In this document: positions 25,599 through 36,951 of the stretch, piece by piece | Layout: each line of letters opens with the position of its first letter | How positions within the stretch are numbered: position 1 is the stretch's first letter | Notes under the pieces: generated by a model | What the model was told of the DNA's origin: nothing | The model's input: the letters and a program-made list of their open reading frames with translations, nothing else | Databases searched by the model: none | NCBI GenBank assembly: GCA_037954325.1 | Contig: JBBMNZ010000021.1 | Span: 15,598,616 to 15,662,615 of the forward strand | Reading direction: 5' to 3' | DNA: 64,000 nt | Origin: Fistularia commersonii | Taxonomy: Eukaryota; Chordata; Actinopteri; Syngnathiformes; Fistulariidae | Made by a program: the position numbers and the translations under genes

Positions 25599-27412
25599 TG
25601 TTGCACATACTGTTGAGCGTGAAAGCTGGAAGCCAGCAAAGAAGTAGACCTCGTTGAACTCGCCCATGGCCCATCTCCACCCCCTCCCCTGGAAGTGGAA
25701 CATTGTCCCCGGGGCGAGCAGAATGTAAAGGGAAATTGCAACATGAATTCCTCCCTTTTCTAAATGGGCCTGTCCCCACTCATCATCGTGGAAGTGAAAT
25801 TGTGTCCCTTCTGAGGGCTTTTTTTTACATTTCCAGCCCAGTCATTTGCACTCCGTCCTGTCACTTTGTCCTTCTACGTGATTTTTTTTGTTCCTCGGTT
25901 GAAACCCCCGGCTGTATCCAGCAGGGTTCTCAGTTTGAGCGAAGCTTTGTGCAGAGATAAGATCCGGCCGGTGCCCACACATTACGAGCATACCCTCCTC
26001 ATCAGACTTTATGGCTTCTCTGACATTTGCATCCGGCAGACTGAGGGCCATTCACACAGCGTGGCGGGTTTTATTTTAAAGAAGAAAATTCTGGCAAAAA
26101 CAGAGCAAAAACTCTGCAGGCTGCAAATGTTTTGATCTGTGCTCAGCATTGTGAGAGGAAACATGACAGAGGGGAGTTTTGTTTTTCTGCACATCCACTA
26201 ATCTACACTGCCCACGCTGACCTTTTTGTCCGGCATCTGCGTATAGATGGTATATTGATTCCCACAGCTAAATGCATTTAGACGATCATAACTACCATTT
26301 CTTATCAGCAAGTATCTCAGTTACCTCTGGAATGCGTTGTTATGACAGATCCAGCTTGACCTCACTGTATATATAGAGGCACCAGGCTGCCGTCGGCTAT
26401 CGGCATCAGTCCGACCGCCCTCTGCCAACCACTTTTCCTGAAGGAAAAGGTGCTTTCGTGTACGGTTTCCTCTCATATGTCACTTTCAGCTATCAATCCA
26501 AATGGTTCAAGTTAAAAAAGGCTGCTGTTTCTTTGACAGAATTTCAAACATGTTCTCGAGTTTCTTCTATCCGACAGTGAGTTCTCACAGTCACTCACTG
26601 CCCCCACCCTGCCCCACCCCGCCCCCGGCGAGATGTCCCAGTGAGGCTCCAGTTTAGTGCAAACACACATTCCTTCCTTGATGCAGCTCGAAGCAGATCA
26701 TAACATTCTGAGCCTGTCGGAGGGCAAAATCAAGTTCTTTCAGTAAACTGATGTAGGCTGGTGGAGGTTCCCCCGCCCCCAGTGATTCACTATTAGACTG
26801 ACTGGAATAACCGCGGTCTTTATGATTCATCGTGGCCCGTGTGGGGCTTTTAAACCAGAGCAAGGCACTTTTCTAGCATTTGATATTTCTATAAGGGTTG
26901 TAAAGCATTTTCTGAAATTCACCCGTTTTGACTTTATTACCTGTTTACCTGCACTCTCAATCAACCGAGCATGCTGGTTACTAAACAGAGGACGTGATTT
27001 TTTTTCCCGTATTGTAATACAAGATCCTCCTCGCTAAATTGACAAACGCGCTGTTGAAAGATGAAACGATCGGCTCCTTAATATACATGTAGCACGTCCC
27101 GTCATTAAAGAGGGGTCAAAGCGGCGTCACGGCGTGATGACTTCCATGTGTGACCCTGTCAGCCGCCCGAACCAAGATATTTACATGGCGATCCTGCATG
27201 CATGAGTGCCGATGCATGCAGCTTTTAGAAAAACATTGCGACTCGACAAACCCGCGGCACCTATATAATCCTAAATTGTTGGACTACCTGAGCCAGGTGT
27301 GCCTAGTCAAGTGAATTCCAAGTGCAGATGGCAGAAGGCTTTATTTGTAAATAGAATTCTTTGGCGCGGTTCAGAATTCTGACGTTTCTCATCTCCGCCA
27401 TTGTCTCTGCAG
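25010..27412 (+). other. hipk first intron (inferred)
   Basis: A 2.4-kb non-coding stretch with a 33-unit TG repeat (25529-25595). No conserved exon is seen. TATA-like strings occur at 26368-26376 and near 27262; their use is unknown. Confidence 0.4.
25529..25595. repeat. (TG)33 microsatellite
   Basis: Uninterrupted GT/TG dinucleotides in the inferred hipk intron 1. Confidence 0.95.
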
Positions 27413-27414
27413 CG

Positions 27415-28140
27415 ATGACGTCTCAGCTGCAGGTCTTCTCTCCTCCCTCCATCTCCTCCAGTGCCTTTTGCCGTGTTAAGAAGCTGAAGGTAGAGAGCAA
27501 CATTTGGGATGTGTCCACTACTGAAGCGTACAGCTCCATAGCCGGCCAGTCGGCGTACACCTTTACTCCGGCCATGGCCGTGCCCCCTTTTGCACCCTCT
27601 CTGGTCTTCCCCCCCACAGCGCCCGGATCCAGGGGTCAAGTTGTGGTTAGGGCCGCTGATAGTACAGGTAGTCTACCCCGCGGTTCAAGCCGGCGTGTCA
27701 CCGAACAGGCGACGTCCTCCTACGCCCACGGCGAGGTGTCCTCGGAGACGAGAGCCCACCGACACGGGCAGAAGAGAAAGATCGAGGAGGCCGCCGACGG
27801 CGGCGGCAGCGGCTGCGGCAGCGTGCAAATTCTGGAGGAGCTCTCGGCTCCGGCGGCGACGTTCTCCACTCGCACGGGCGGAGGTGGAGGCGGCACCGGC
27901 CAATCTATACCTCACTCCGCCCCGACCACCAAGAGTAGCAGCTCCAACGGCGAAGGGGATTACCAGCTCGTGCAGCACGAGATCCTGTGCTCCGTGTCCT
28001 GTAGCTACGAGGTGCTGGAGTTCTTAGGACGAGGCACCTTTGGCCAGGTAGCCAAGTGCTGGAAGAGGGGAACCAACGAGATCGTGGCCATCAAGATCCT
28101 GAAGAACCACCCGTCGTATGCTCGCCAGGGCCAAATCGAG
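27415..28140 (+). other. hipk1: hipk exon: N-terminus and kinase lobe start
   Basis: Residues 1-242. The ATG at 27415 lies two bases after the acceptor and begins the conserved MTSQLQVFSPP. A low-complexity region (Gly/Ser/Ala rich, with KRKIEEAADG resembling human LKRKSEEV) precedes GEGDYQLVQHEILCS. The kinase begins near residue 198 with YEVLEFLGRGTFGQVAKCW. The glycine loop GRGTFG and the ATP-anchoring Lys of IVAIKIL (about residue 227) are intact. Confidence 0.95.
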
Positions 28141-31100
28141 GTAAAGCGTGCTTCGATAATCTCAACATTCCAGAACGGGGAGCATAAACAGCTTCATTGT
28201 GTGCACGGCTGTGAGGTGGATATCCACGAAGGCGGTCATAAACAGCAGTTTAAGTGCCATGTTTTAACCAGAACACACCTTTGACACGTAGCATTTTGTT
28301 CGTCTAATAGATGATCCGCGTTCTTGTTTTAATCATAAATGTTCAAGGTGAAAGTGTCTGGGCTCTCTTCATTATCCCCCATGTGTTCTGGACAGTTTCT
28401 CTTGCTCGAAGCACTTTCACACCAGCCAGTGATATAATAGTTTCCCCCGCACATCATAAAACAGTCCCTGGCACGCCATTTTCACACGTGTACCGTAATA
28501 AGGTTTACGACCGCGCATCTGTTCTTTTTCCCAGGGCCGCGGCCGTCCAGCCGTCTCGGGACACGTTTACTAACAAATGGCGTGCTTGTGGGTCCTCCGC
28601 AGGTGGGCATCCTGAACAGGCTGAGCGCCGAGAACGCGGACGAGTACAACTTTGTGCGTTCATACGAATGCTTCCAGCACAAGGGCCATACCTGCCTGGT
28701 GTTTGAGATGCTGGAGCAAAACCTCTACGACTTTCTCAAGCACAGCAAGTTCAGCCCGCTCCCGCTGCGCCACATCAGACCCATCCTCCAGCAGGTCGCC
28801 GACTCCCCGCGTCGCATCGACGCTCTCTGCGTTTGCGACGAGGCTCGTTCTTCCTTGATTTCTTTGCTAAATGGATATGAACGGCTTTGTTTGCGCAGGT
28901 GGCGACGGCGCTGATGAAGCTGAAGAGCCTTGGACTGATTCATGCAGACCTCAAGCCTGAAAACATCATGCTGGTGGACCCCCTGAGACAGCCTTACAGA
29001 GTGAAGGTCATCGATTTTGGCTCCGCGAGTCATGTGTCCAAGGCCGTGTGCTCCACCTACTTACAGTCCCGCTACTACAGGTGACGACGGCTACTTTCGC
29101 TGAAGCCGCGGCATCGCCTTCCCGTCGGCCGTCCCTTAAACCCGGCTCTCTGCCTTCCAGGGCCCCGGAGATTATTTTGGGTCTTCCCTTCTGCGAGGCC
29201 ATCGACATGTGGTCTTTGGGCTGCGTGATAGCCGAGCTGTTCCTGGGCTGGCCTCTCTACCCCGGAGCGTCGGAGTACGACCAGGTCCGTCCTTCCTGTC
29301 CCTTTTAACGTGCACATTTAGAATAAGCTCTATGAATCACGGATGTATCCAGCAGACCTTGCGGGAACTCTATTTTGTATTTTCTGCTCGTTGACGTTTT
29401 CCCAACTAACGCGGTGTTGTGGTTTGTTCAGATCCGCTATATTTCTCAAACCCAAGGGCTGCCGGCAGAGTATCTGCTGAGCGCCGGCACCAAGACCAGC
29501 CGCTTCTTCAACAGAGGCCCCGACTCCAGCTACCCGCTGTGGAGGCTCAAGGTTAACACGACTATCTCCAGAACGCACAGTATTAACACACTATATATAG
29601 GCTGTAAAAGCTTCAAGACGAGAAGGCTTATTTTGAGCCCGAGATCAGCAGCAAAAACTAACCGGAGATTCTGCATTTCTCAGACTCCGTCAGAGCATGA
29701 AATGGAGATGGGTATCAAGTCCAAGGAGGCCAGGAAATATATCTTCAACTGCTTGGACGACATGATGCAGGTAGTTGGCGGTTTTGTCATTCAACCAAAG
29801 AGTTAGTACACTGTCATCTTAACCGAAAAACGTGGAAGGGCAACGACCCGCGACTATTTGACTCGTCCCTTCCAATTCCAGGTCAACCTGTCTTCTCACC
29901 TGGAGGGGACGGACATGCTGGCGGAGAAAGCTGACAGGCGAGAGTTCATCGACCTCCTGAAGAGGATGCTGCGTCTGGATGCTGACAAGAGAATCACACC
30001 CACGAAGACCCTGGGCCACCCCTTCGTCACGATGGGCCACCTCATGGATTATCCCCACAGCTCCCAGTAAGTTGAAAACACAAATCCTGTAGTTCGGCTT
30101 TTGGGACTAAAGCTTGTTTCATCATCAGGCCGTCTGAACCCTTCAATGCTAATTAATTTAAACTTCCTGGATGAGGGGTTTAATGCAGGGATTGATTCGA
30201 AGTACCCAAAATAAATTGTCAATTTAACAGTGCAATGAAATGATGGAAATGCTGACCACATTTTGAAATGCAAAATCCCTTTGTCTTCTGTCCACCTTCC
30301 ATTGTGCAGCACTAGTTGGATGGACTGGGTCTTGACAGTTTGTTTATTAAACATCTAACAGTCGAGGTGTTTGGTTTAAATTTACGGTAAATTTTGATTC
30401 GTAGATAAAAATTGGAGGAAGTAAATTTAAGACAGTCGAGGTGTTTGGTTTAAATTTACAGTAAATTTTGATTCGTAAGAATCTCTGGACTTTAAAAGTA
30501 GTGTTAATTCATGAATAAAATGGGTAAGAACCATTCATTTTAAATATGTTCTAGCTGTTGTTTGTCAAATGTGAAACGTTGCAGAGTTATTCCATTTGTG
30601 TCAAAAAAATGGTCAAGATTTGATTCCCCTGCACGGTGCAGATCATATCACCTCCGTGTTTGTAAAAGCTGCCGGCACATTTAAATGTCATCCCTGTAAT
30701 GCTCTGCAGTGTCAAGTCGTGCTTCCAGAACATGGAGATCTGCAAGCGCCGGAGCTCCTACGACAGCGGGAAATCCCTGTACTCGGCCGGTGCCGTCCCC
30801 AGCGCCGCGGCCGGCAACCTAACCGTCACCTTCAGTAGCCAACTCAACCAGCATAACCAGGTACTGCGCGCGCGAAGGAATCTAATCCCGCCATCACGGG
30901 CCGAACGTGACCGACGTTTTCCTCGCAGGTGCCTTCGGCGGGAGGAGCGGTGCCTTTGCTCAACTATCAGCCGGCTCTGTACCAGCAGGCCACCATCAAC
31001 ATTCCCGGGCTCGCTCAGCAGAGCGTCCCCATTCCGACACGTCCCGCCGGACTTTGCAGCCAGACGGAGCCCTTCCAGCAGACCCTGATCGTCTGCCCCT

Positions 31101-33583
31101 CCTCGACCATCCAAGGTACGGGGCGGCTCCACGGGAGGCCGACGTCCGTCCGAGAAACACTCGCGCGGATCCCGTGTGACTCTCGCAGTCTGAAGGTTAC
31201 TAGCCATTGGGTATCCGCCTCTGTCGTGCTCACCATCTTCCCCCGGTCACCTGGTTTTCGCAGGGCTGCAGCCATCCAGCAAGAGTTCCAGTTTCCCCGT
31301 GAGGATGGAGAACTCGGTGCCCATCGTACCTCAGAACCAGTCGGCCCAGTCCCTGCAGATCCAGCCCAGTATGCTCACACAGGTAAGCGTGTCCACGGCG
31401 CGTCTCGGGATCGGAACGTCTCGAATCCCCCCTGAATTCTCCTGCTCGTGTCAACCCGGAGCCGGCGGGGAGAGCTTTATTCAACCGTCCCTTATTTTTT
31501 CCTCAGGTGGTTCACCTTCTTTTATGGTTATTGCAGCCATATTGCACAATTTAAGGTCACACAATCGATCCTTTTCCCTCGAGTGTTGTCACCTTTTTAT
31601 TTCAAAATACTTTGCTCTCCACAAAGTTACGAATTGCTGCCAATATTCGAAATGCGATGAATTGCTGGAGCAGTAAGTGAATTCCCGTCAGGCTCGTTTC
31701 TCCCCCTCGTGACGCAGCGCCTTTCCAGAAGGTTTTGTGATGCATCCGGAGCGCAGCGGCAGCCCGAAGGCCTGGGAGCTCCTTCAGGCCTCCGGCGGAC
31801 AACTTTGCCCTAAAATCACTGCTTCCAAGGGGGTCCAGAAGGAGGATTTCAAAGTGACTTTTTGTTTTGTTTTCTGGGCCGATATCTGTCTTGTGATGTG
31901 GAAGGGAACCAACAACCGACAAGGGAACCTCGACTTACGAGTGTGTCAGCTTAGCCTTTTTCCCAGGTCCGAGCCGTGGATGTCACCCACGTGGACGCCG
32001 CTGTCCGTGAAGCGGCGTTTAAAGATCGTCGGATATTTCAGCCGCCGTTGGCGAGCCCAGATAGAATCGTGGGAAAAAAGGAGCGAGGCGTGCGTGTCGT
32101 GGTGGACTCGTCGGTGAAGGGATTAAGTTGTGGGTGACATACGGTGTCGGAGAGTGTCGTCCGTGAGAAGGCAGGAGATTTACGGGGATTCGGTCGGGGA
32201 CGGTTTGATGGTTTTAAAAAGAGAAGCGGCTTCACTCTGTCCATAAATGGAGTTCAGACAAAGTGTTGCAAAGTTACATTTAGCCTAGCATTGTAGCATT
32301 AAGGGTGGAGGCAGTGAGTTAAAGATGGAGAACCAAATGAAATGCAAGGACACTGAATAAAACCACTATATTTCCTCACACGTCCACAAAGCTGTTGCTG
32401 CAGAAGTGAGGGTCCATGTGGCGGGGGGAGCGGCCGCGGCGCCGTCCGGTCTTCAATCATGTTTCAGAAATGGAAGCGGTGTCTGCGTCGCCTCGGCTTT
32501 GCTTCCAAAGATGATTGAGCTGCCGCTGTGGGCGGGGCGGCGGGGGCGGCGGGGGCGCAGGCTCTCTTACCCGGGCAGGAAGCCAGATGTGGAGACTCAT
32601 CTGGTGGAAAAAGTCAATTACTTTGAGTTTTGCTAAATGAGGACAAATTGCCGCCGGTTGAGGCTCCAGATGGCGGCCGTGTGTTTGTGCTGGTTTTATC
32701 TGCTGCGTGCCTCCGTCTGACTGCCCTAACCTTGCCCTCCCCTATCCTCCCTCCCTCCTCCAGGGTTCCTGCACACCCCTGATGGTTGCCACCCTGCACC
32801 CACCCTCAGCAGGCATAGCCCCCCAGTATTCTCTGCCCCTCGGGTTAGGCTCCGGGGTGGGGCGGCCCACCCTCCTGGAACACACAGCCACAGTGCTGGT
32901 AAAGACACGGAGAGCTCCTTGAAGAAACTCCCTTTACCAATAACGGCGCCATCTCTCTTGCCCCTCTTTTCTTTTTACGTTTGCAATGTTTCCTCTCCCT
33001 CATCACCCCACATCGTGCAGGGCTGTACTTTACTTCATGCATCATCTCTCCTCCCCCTTCCTCCCCCCCCCCCCCCCCCCCCCCCCACCCGTCGTGTGCT
33101 GACGTGTCATGGATGTCAGAACCTCAGGTGGCCGACGTGTCACCGCAAGCATAACCCGCCATCGCCATTAACCCCCCGGCGTTCGTCGGCGGTCCGATCT
33201 TTGTGTCGTCACGCGTAAATTGACAAGCCGACACCCTCCCTCCCTTCCTCCCTCCCTCCCGCCGCCACCCGCTCACTGTCGTTCTCTCCCCCAGTCTTTC
33301 CCCATAGGTGTGCTGAGGGCATGGAGCGCATGTGTCGCTGTGCTTTGCTTGCAGCTTCTCGTGTCCTGTCCTTCCTCGATTTCAGCAACGGACGTTGCGG
33401 CTACAACCCCCACCCCCTCCGACCCCCCACTAAAATCCCTTCTCGACAGCCTTGACCTCCGCACACGCCTTCTGTTCCAGTCCCACGACCCGCGGCATGC
33501 CTTTCCCCGAGACGGCTCGTCTGCCGACAGTCGCCCGTCGACTAATCGAACTAATTCTCTCTAGTGTTTCTTCTTCAGCAGGT

Positions 33584-33624
<41 letters not shown>

Positions 33625-35349
33625 GTGTCCTGATGCGTTCACGGTGTGTTCATTGTCTGTGCTTTGCATGAGGTCATATTGTGGATTTGTTGCAGGGCAA
33701 TGCTATAATAAGAGAATGGCTTTGGAAAGGTTGCTCGCTTTCCTAGTTTCGTGCTTTGCCTGTAGCAGAAATCGGTCATTGGTTTGCCTCGGTCCTCGGA
33801 TTCATTTTTCTCAGCATGGCTCACTTCGTCCGACCCTCGCCGGAAATACGCCTCTTAACATGGATTAGCGAACGCGAGCTCGGAGACGCCGCGCGCTCAC
33901 GAGGCCGCGTCTGTGTCTCTCAGCAGGCCTGGCCCACCGGAACCCAGCAAATCCTCATCCCGTCGTCGTGGCAGCAGGTGCCCGGGGTGGCCATCCACAG
34001 CTCCGCCCACCAGGCCGGCGTCGCCGAGTCGCCCCTGGAGAGCCACCGCTCAGAGGGCGCCGCGCAGCAGGGACACGGCTGGAGGTGAGTCCGTCCCACG
34101 GCCTCCTCGGCGGCAGACCGAGGGGTCGAAGGCCGCCTCCGATCCTGGGACAAGAGGATCCTTTACACAGGGGAAAGTCTTTAGTCACAAACAATGACAA
34201 TATCGTGAAATATACCGTAATTTGCGGGCGACAAGCCGCGACTTTTTTCACGTAAACAACGCTGCGGCTAATATATGGACTTTTTTGGGGGGGGGACCGG
34301 AGTCCGTTCAACTCCGACGCCGAAGAAGACGACTTTGACAGTTTTAGTGCGCAGGAGGAAGTCAGAGATAGCGATGGGCTAGTCCAGGGGTCGGCAACCC
34401 GTAACACCCAAAGAGCCATTTGGACCCGGTTTTCCTCGGAAAAGAAAACTCTGGGAGCCACAATTACTTTTTGACGTCTAAAATAAAGGTACCACCGCAT
34501 ATATTGCTTTTCATTACCTTTACACTTTGTATAAACAAGTGTGTCGTGTGTTGCTTCTGAAATTCACAGAGTATGACAGAAAAAAAATTAAATTTTATTT
34601 ATGTAATGAACTCATTTTGAGCTTTGGGCTTTCAGAGCGTGTAGCGGAGCCTTGACCTGAATTTTAAAAATAAATCGGGAAAAAATCACTGGCAGTAAAC
34701 AATAAAAAATAGATATTTGCAAAATATCTTGATAAATATTTATTTTACCTGGTTTAAGGGACTTCTGCTCCTGAACTTCTGCACACAGCATCTGCAAATC
34801 GGGACTTTACCGGCTGGCGGGTATACCGGCTTCCGCCAGTGTGACGTTATTTTGTGCGGCGAAAAATAATAAATATAATTTTATTTAATATTTCAAGATC
34901 ACAATAATCTTCCAACTTAGAACTAAAATTAAAAAAAATGAATTAACACAAATGAAATACACTTCATTTAAATATTTGTAATTTATTTTCCCAAGCCGCT
35001 CGGAGCCGCAGTGTAACGATGTCAAGCGGTCACTTGTTTCTCACAGATTCGTCGATGCGGATCATGAAGAAACTTTACTGGTCAGGATTTTAAATTTAAA
35101 TCAACAAGCAACTAGCTGTGCACCAAATCACCATCTACAGGGGCTTCAGGCGCAGGAATAAGTGCGGCTTTAGACGGCCGACCTTCAGCTGATCTCTGTC
35201 AGCTTCCTTTTACGGCCTGGACTGACACGCTGAATGTGTTCTGTCGTCTCCAAGTAAAAGCAGCAGCCAAGTCAGGACGCAGCAGGAGAGGAAGAAGGTG
35301 AAAGCCAGACGTGGAGAGAATCGAAACAGGTCGGTCTGAGCCCCGGCAA

Positions 35350-35383
<34 letters not shown>

Positions 35384-36951
35384 GTCTCCGCTTCACACCC
35401 CAGCAGCTCTCTCACCGGCTGGCTGATGTTTCCTTCTCTTTTTTTAAGGGGCGTCTCCGCTGCGTCGCTGCTCGCCACCGCCGGCGGGACGCCATCCAGC
35501 TTCAGCGCCACCATGTCCCAGCCGATCGTCATCTCCGACACGCCGAGCCCGGCGGTCAGCATCATCACCATCCACAGCGACACCGACACCGAGGACGAGC
35601 GCAAGTTTCACCCTGCCAGGTTTGGAGCAAAAACCCCTCCTGACTCATGTTGTCGTGGCGTTCTGGGGAAAAGGCGGGCGTCGGGTGTTTCCCGTTCTAA
35701 CCCGCGGGTCTGTGTTGCAGCGCGGGGCTGAGCCAGCGCACCAACGTCATCAGCTGCGTGACGGTGCACGATTCCGACTCGTCCACCGCCAGCCCGCTCA
35801 CCCCGCTGCCCCGCGCCGCCAACCCCGGCGGCGGCGGCGTGTCCTCCCGTCAGGCCAAGTCCCTGGCCGTGGTGGCGCCTTCGGTGAAAGCTCAGAACTC
35901 GGAGAGGGGCGAGGTTCCCCGCAGCCGCCTGGAGAGCGGTGAGCCGCCCCGCCCCCGACCAGCGATCGCAGCTTCTGTGTGTCTGCGCCGTTTTAACACC
36001 TGATGCGCTTCTTCCGCCCCCAGCGAGCTACATGAAGCCCAAGAGGTCGTCCAACCCGCAGTCCTGCAGCTCCGGGGAGAGCATGGAGTGCCAGGGCCTG
36101 ATGCTGAGCCAGTCCCACCCCCTCAACCTCAGCCAGGTCGGGAAGGTTCGCCGTCACACTTATATTTTCAAATCGCTTCTCCCACAGCTTTATATTTAAC
36201 TCATGATTCACCGAAACTTGGAACCGCTCGGGCGGTTTTTCAGTCGATCAGATACGCAGCGGAAACCCAGTGAGGGGAAACGCCCCCGTCTGGAAACGGC
36301 ACGTCTTCCCCCAGAACGCCGTGAGCACGCAGACGCGCAGTCACAAGCCCGCCGAGTCACAGGAACGAGGACGGGTTCGATCCCGAGCCGTCGGCGCCGG
36401 CGGGGGCGTAACGGCGCCCCCCGCTGGACAAGCGCCGTAACAGCAGAAGCGTGGACGTTGATCTGACTGATCCCGGCGTATCGTCTCCCGTGCAGGTGCA
36501 GCCGGTGGTGTCGTCCTCTCAGGAGCGTTCCCACGGCGACCTGTCTCTGCGTCGCCAGCAGACCTTCCCCCCCGCCGTCTCCGCCTCCCACTACAGCTTC
36601 CCGGAGGTGTCGGCCCTGGCCTCGGCCCCGGGCCTCTACACCTACCCGGCCACCACCGCCCTCTCCTCCGCCTCCCAGGCCATGGAGCAGCTGCTGGGGC
36701 GCCACGGCGCCCACGCCGGCGCCCACGGACACTCGCCCTCCGCCTATGCAGCCACGTACGCCTCATCGTCCTCCAAGAGGGACTTGGCCGGGCGCAAGGA
36801 CTCGGTCAGCGGGCTGCTGCACGGCCTGCCCGCCGCCTACCAGCACCAGTTCCCCGCCGGCTCCCCCTACGTGAGCGTGACGCCGCGGGCGGAGGCGTAC
36901 ACCGCCTACCAGCTCAGCCCCCGCCGCCTCACGCAGTACCCTTACCTATAA
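27415..36951 (+). CDS. hipk1: Homeodomain-interacting protein kinase, HIPK1-like (17 coding exons)
   Basis: HIPKs are nuclear DYRK-family Ser/Thr and Tyr kinases that phosphorylate homeodomain factors and other transcription regulators. Coding exons: 27415-28140, 28603-28794, 28899-29080, 29161-29284, 29432-29551, 29684-29770, 29882-30066, 30710-30860, 30929-31115, 31264-31382, 32764-32898, 33924-34084, 35255-35329, 35449-35619, 35721-35938, 36024-36136 and 36496-36951. They total 3,402 nt, or 1,133 residues (human HIPK1 is about 1,210). The start MTSQLQVFSPPSISSSAFC matches HIPK1 (MASQLQVFSPP); GSCTPLMVATLHP (32764 exon) is also a HIPK1 segment. The end LSPRRLTQYPYL matches the YH-rich HIPK tail. 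A conserved exon after the GHGWR segment appears to be missing. The a or b fish copy cannot be assigned. Confidence 0.93.
28603..30066 (+). other. hipk1: hipk kinase domain exons
   Basis: Six exons (28603, 28899, 29161, 29432, 29684, 29882) complete the kinase. The catalytic loop is LIHADLKPEN (HAD in place of HRD, normal for HIPKs; catalytic Asp about residue 323). DFGSASH follows at about 345, then the activation-loop STYLQSRYYRAPEI with the autophosphorylated Tyr near 360, and IDMWSLGCVIAELFLGWP. Nothing needed for catalysis is missing. Introns are short, down to 80 bp. Confidence 0.96.
30358..30480. repeat. 74-bp tandem duplication in hipk intron
   Basis: The block starting ACAGTCGAGGTGTTTGG at 30358 recurs at 30432 with very few differences across about 48 bases, giving about 1.65 copies. 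It is a local duplication in the intron before exon 30710. Confidence 0.85.
30710..34084 (+). other. hipk1: hipk exons of the homeoprotein-interaction region
   Basis: Exons 30710, 30929, 31264, 32764 and 33924 encode VKSCFQNMEICKRR, LLNYQPALYQQ, EPFQQTLIVCPSS, VRMENSVPIVPQNQ, GSCTPLMVATLHP and AWPTGTQQILIPSSWQQVPG. These are conserved HIPK landmarks downstream of the kinase. The 32764 exon is the alternatively used HIPK1-type GSCTP segment. Intron 31383-32763 and intron 32899-33923 hold only simple repeats (C-run 33067-33086, CA run 33586-33622). Confidence 0.93.
33586..33622. repeat. (CA)n microsatellite
   Basis: About 18 uninterrupted CA units in the hipk intron before exon 33924. Confidence 0.95.
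34385..35020. mobile_element. hAT-like non-autonomous DNA transposon fragment (possible)
   Basis: The left edge CAGGGGTCGGCAACCCGTAA followed by AAAGAGCCATTTGGACC is the type of terminus seen on hAT elements of fish and mammals. The stretch is AT-rich and non-coding, ending near AGCCGCTCGGAGCCGCAG. A matching inverted right end is not present, so the element is truncated or diverged. A second possible DNA-element fragment (GGCTAATATATGGAC region, 34207-34285) lies just upstream. Both sit in a hipk intron. Confidence 0.5.
35255..36951 (+). other. hipk1: hipk C-terminal exons (SUMO-interaction/PEST-like and YH-rich tail)
   Basis: Exons 35255, 35449, 35721, 36024 and 36496. The 35449 exon has QPIVISDTPSPAVSIITIHS, the IVISDTP core matching the HIPK SUMO-interacting motif. 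The 35721 exon has NVISCVTVHDSDSS. The 36024 exon ends LNLSQ. The last exon has the Tyr/His/Ala-rich tail and stop TAA at 36949. The 75-nt exon at 35255 is basic (VRTQQERKKVKARRGENR) and is the least certain, but its acceptor, donor and both phases fit. Confidence 0.9.
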
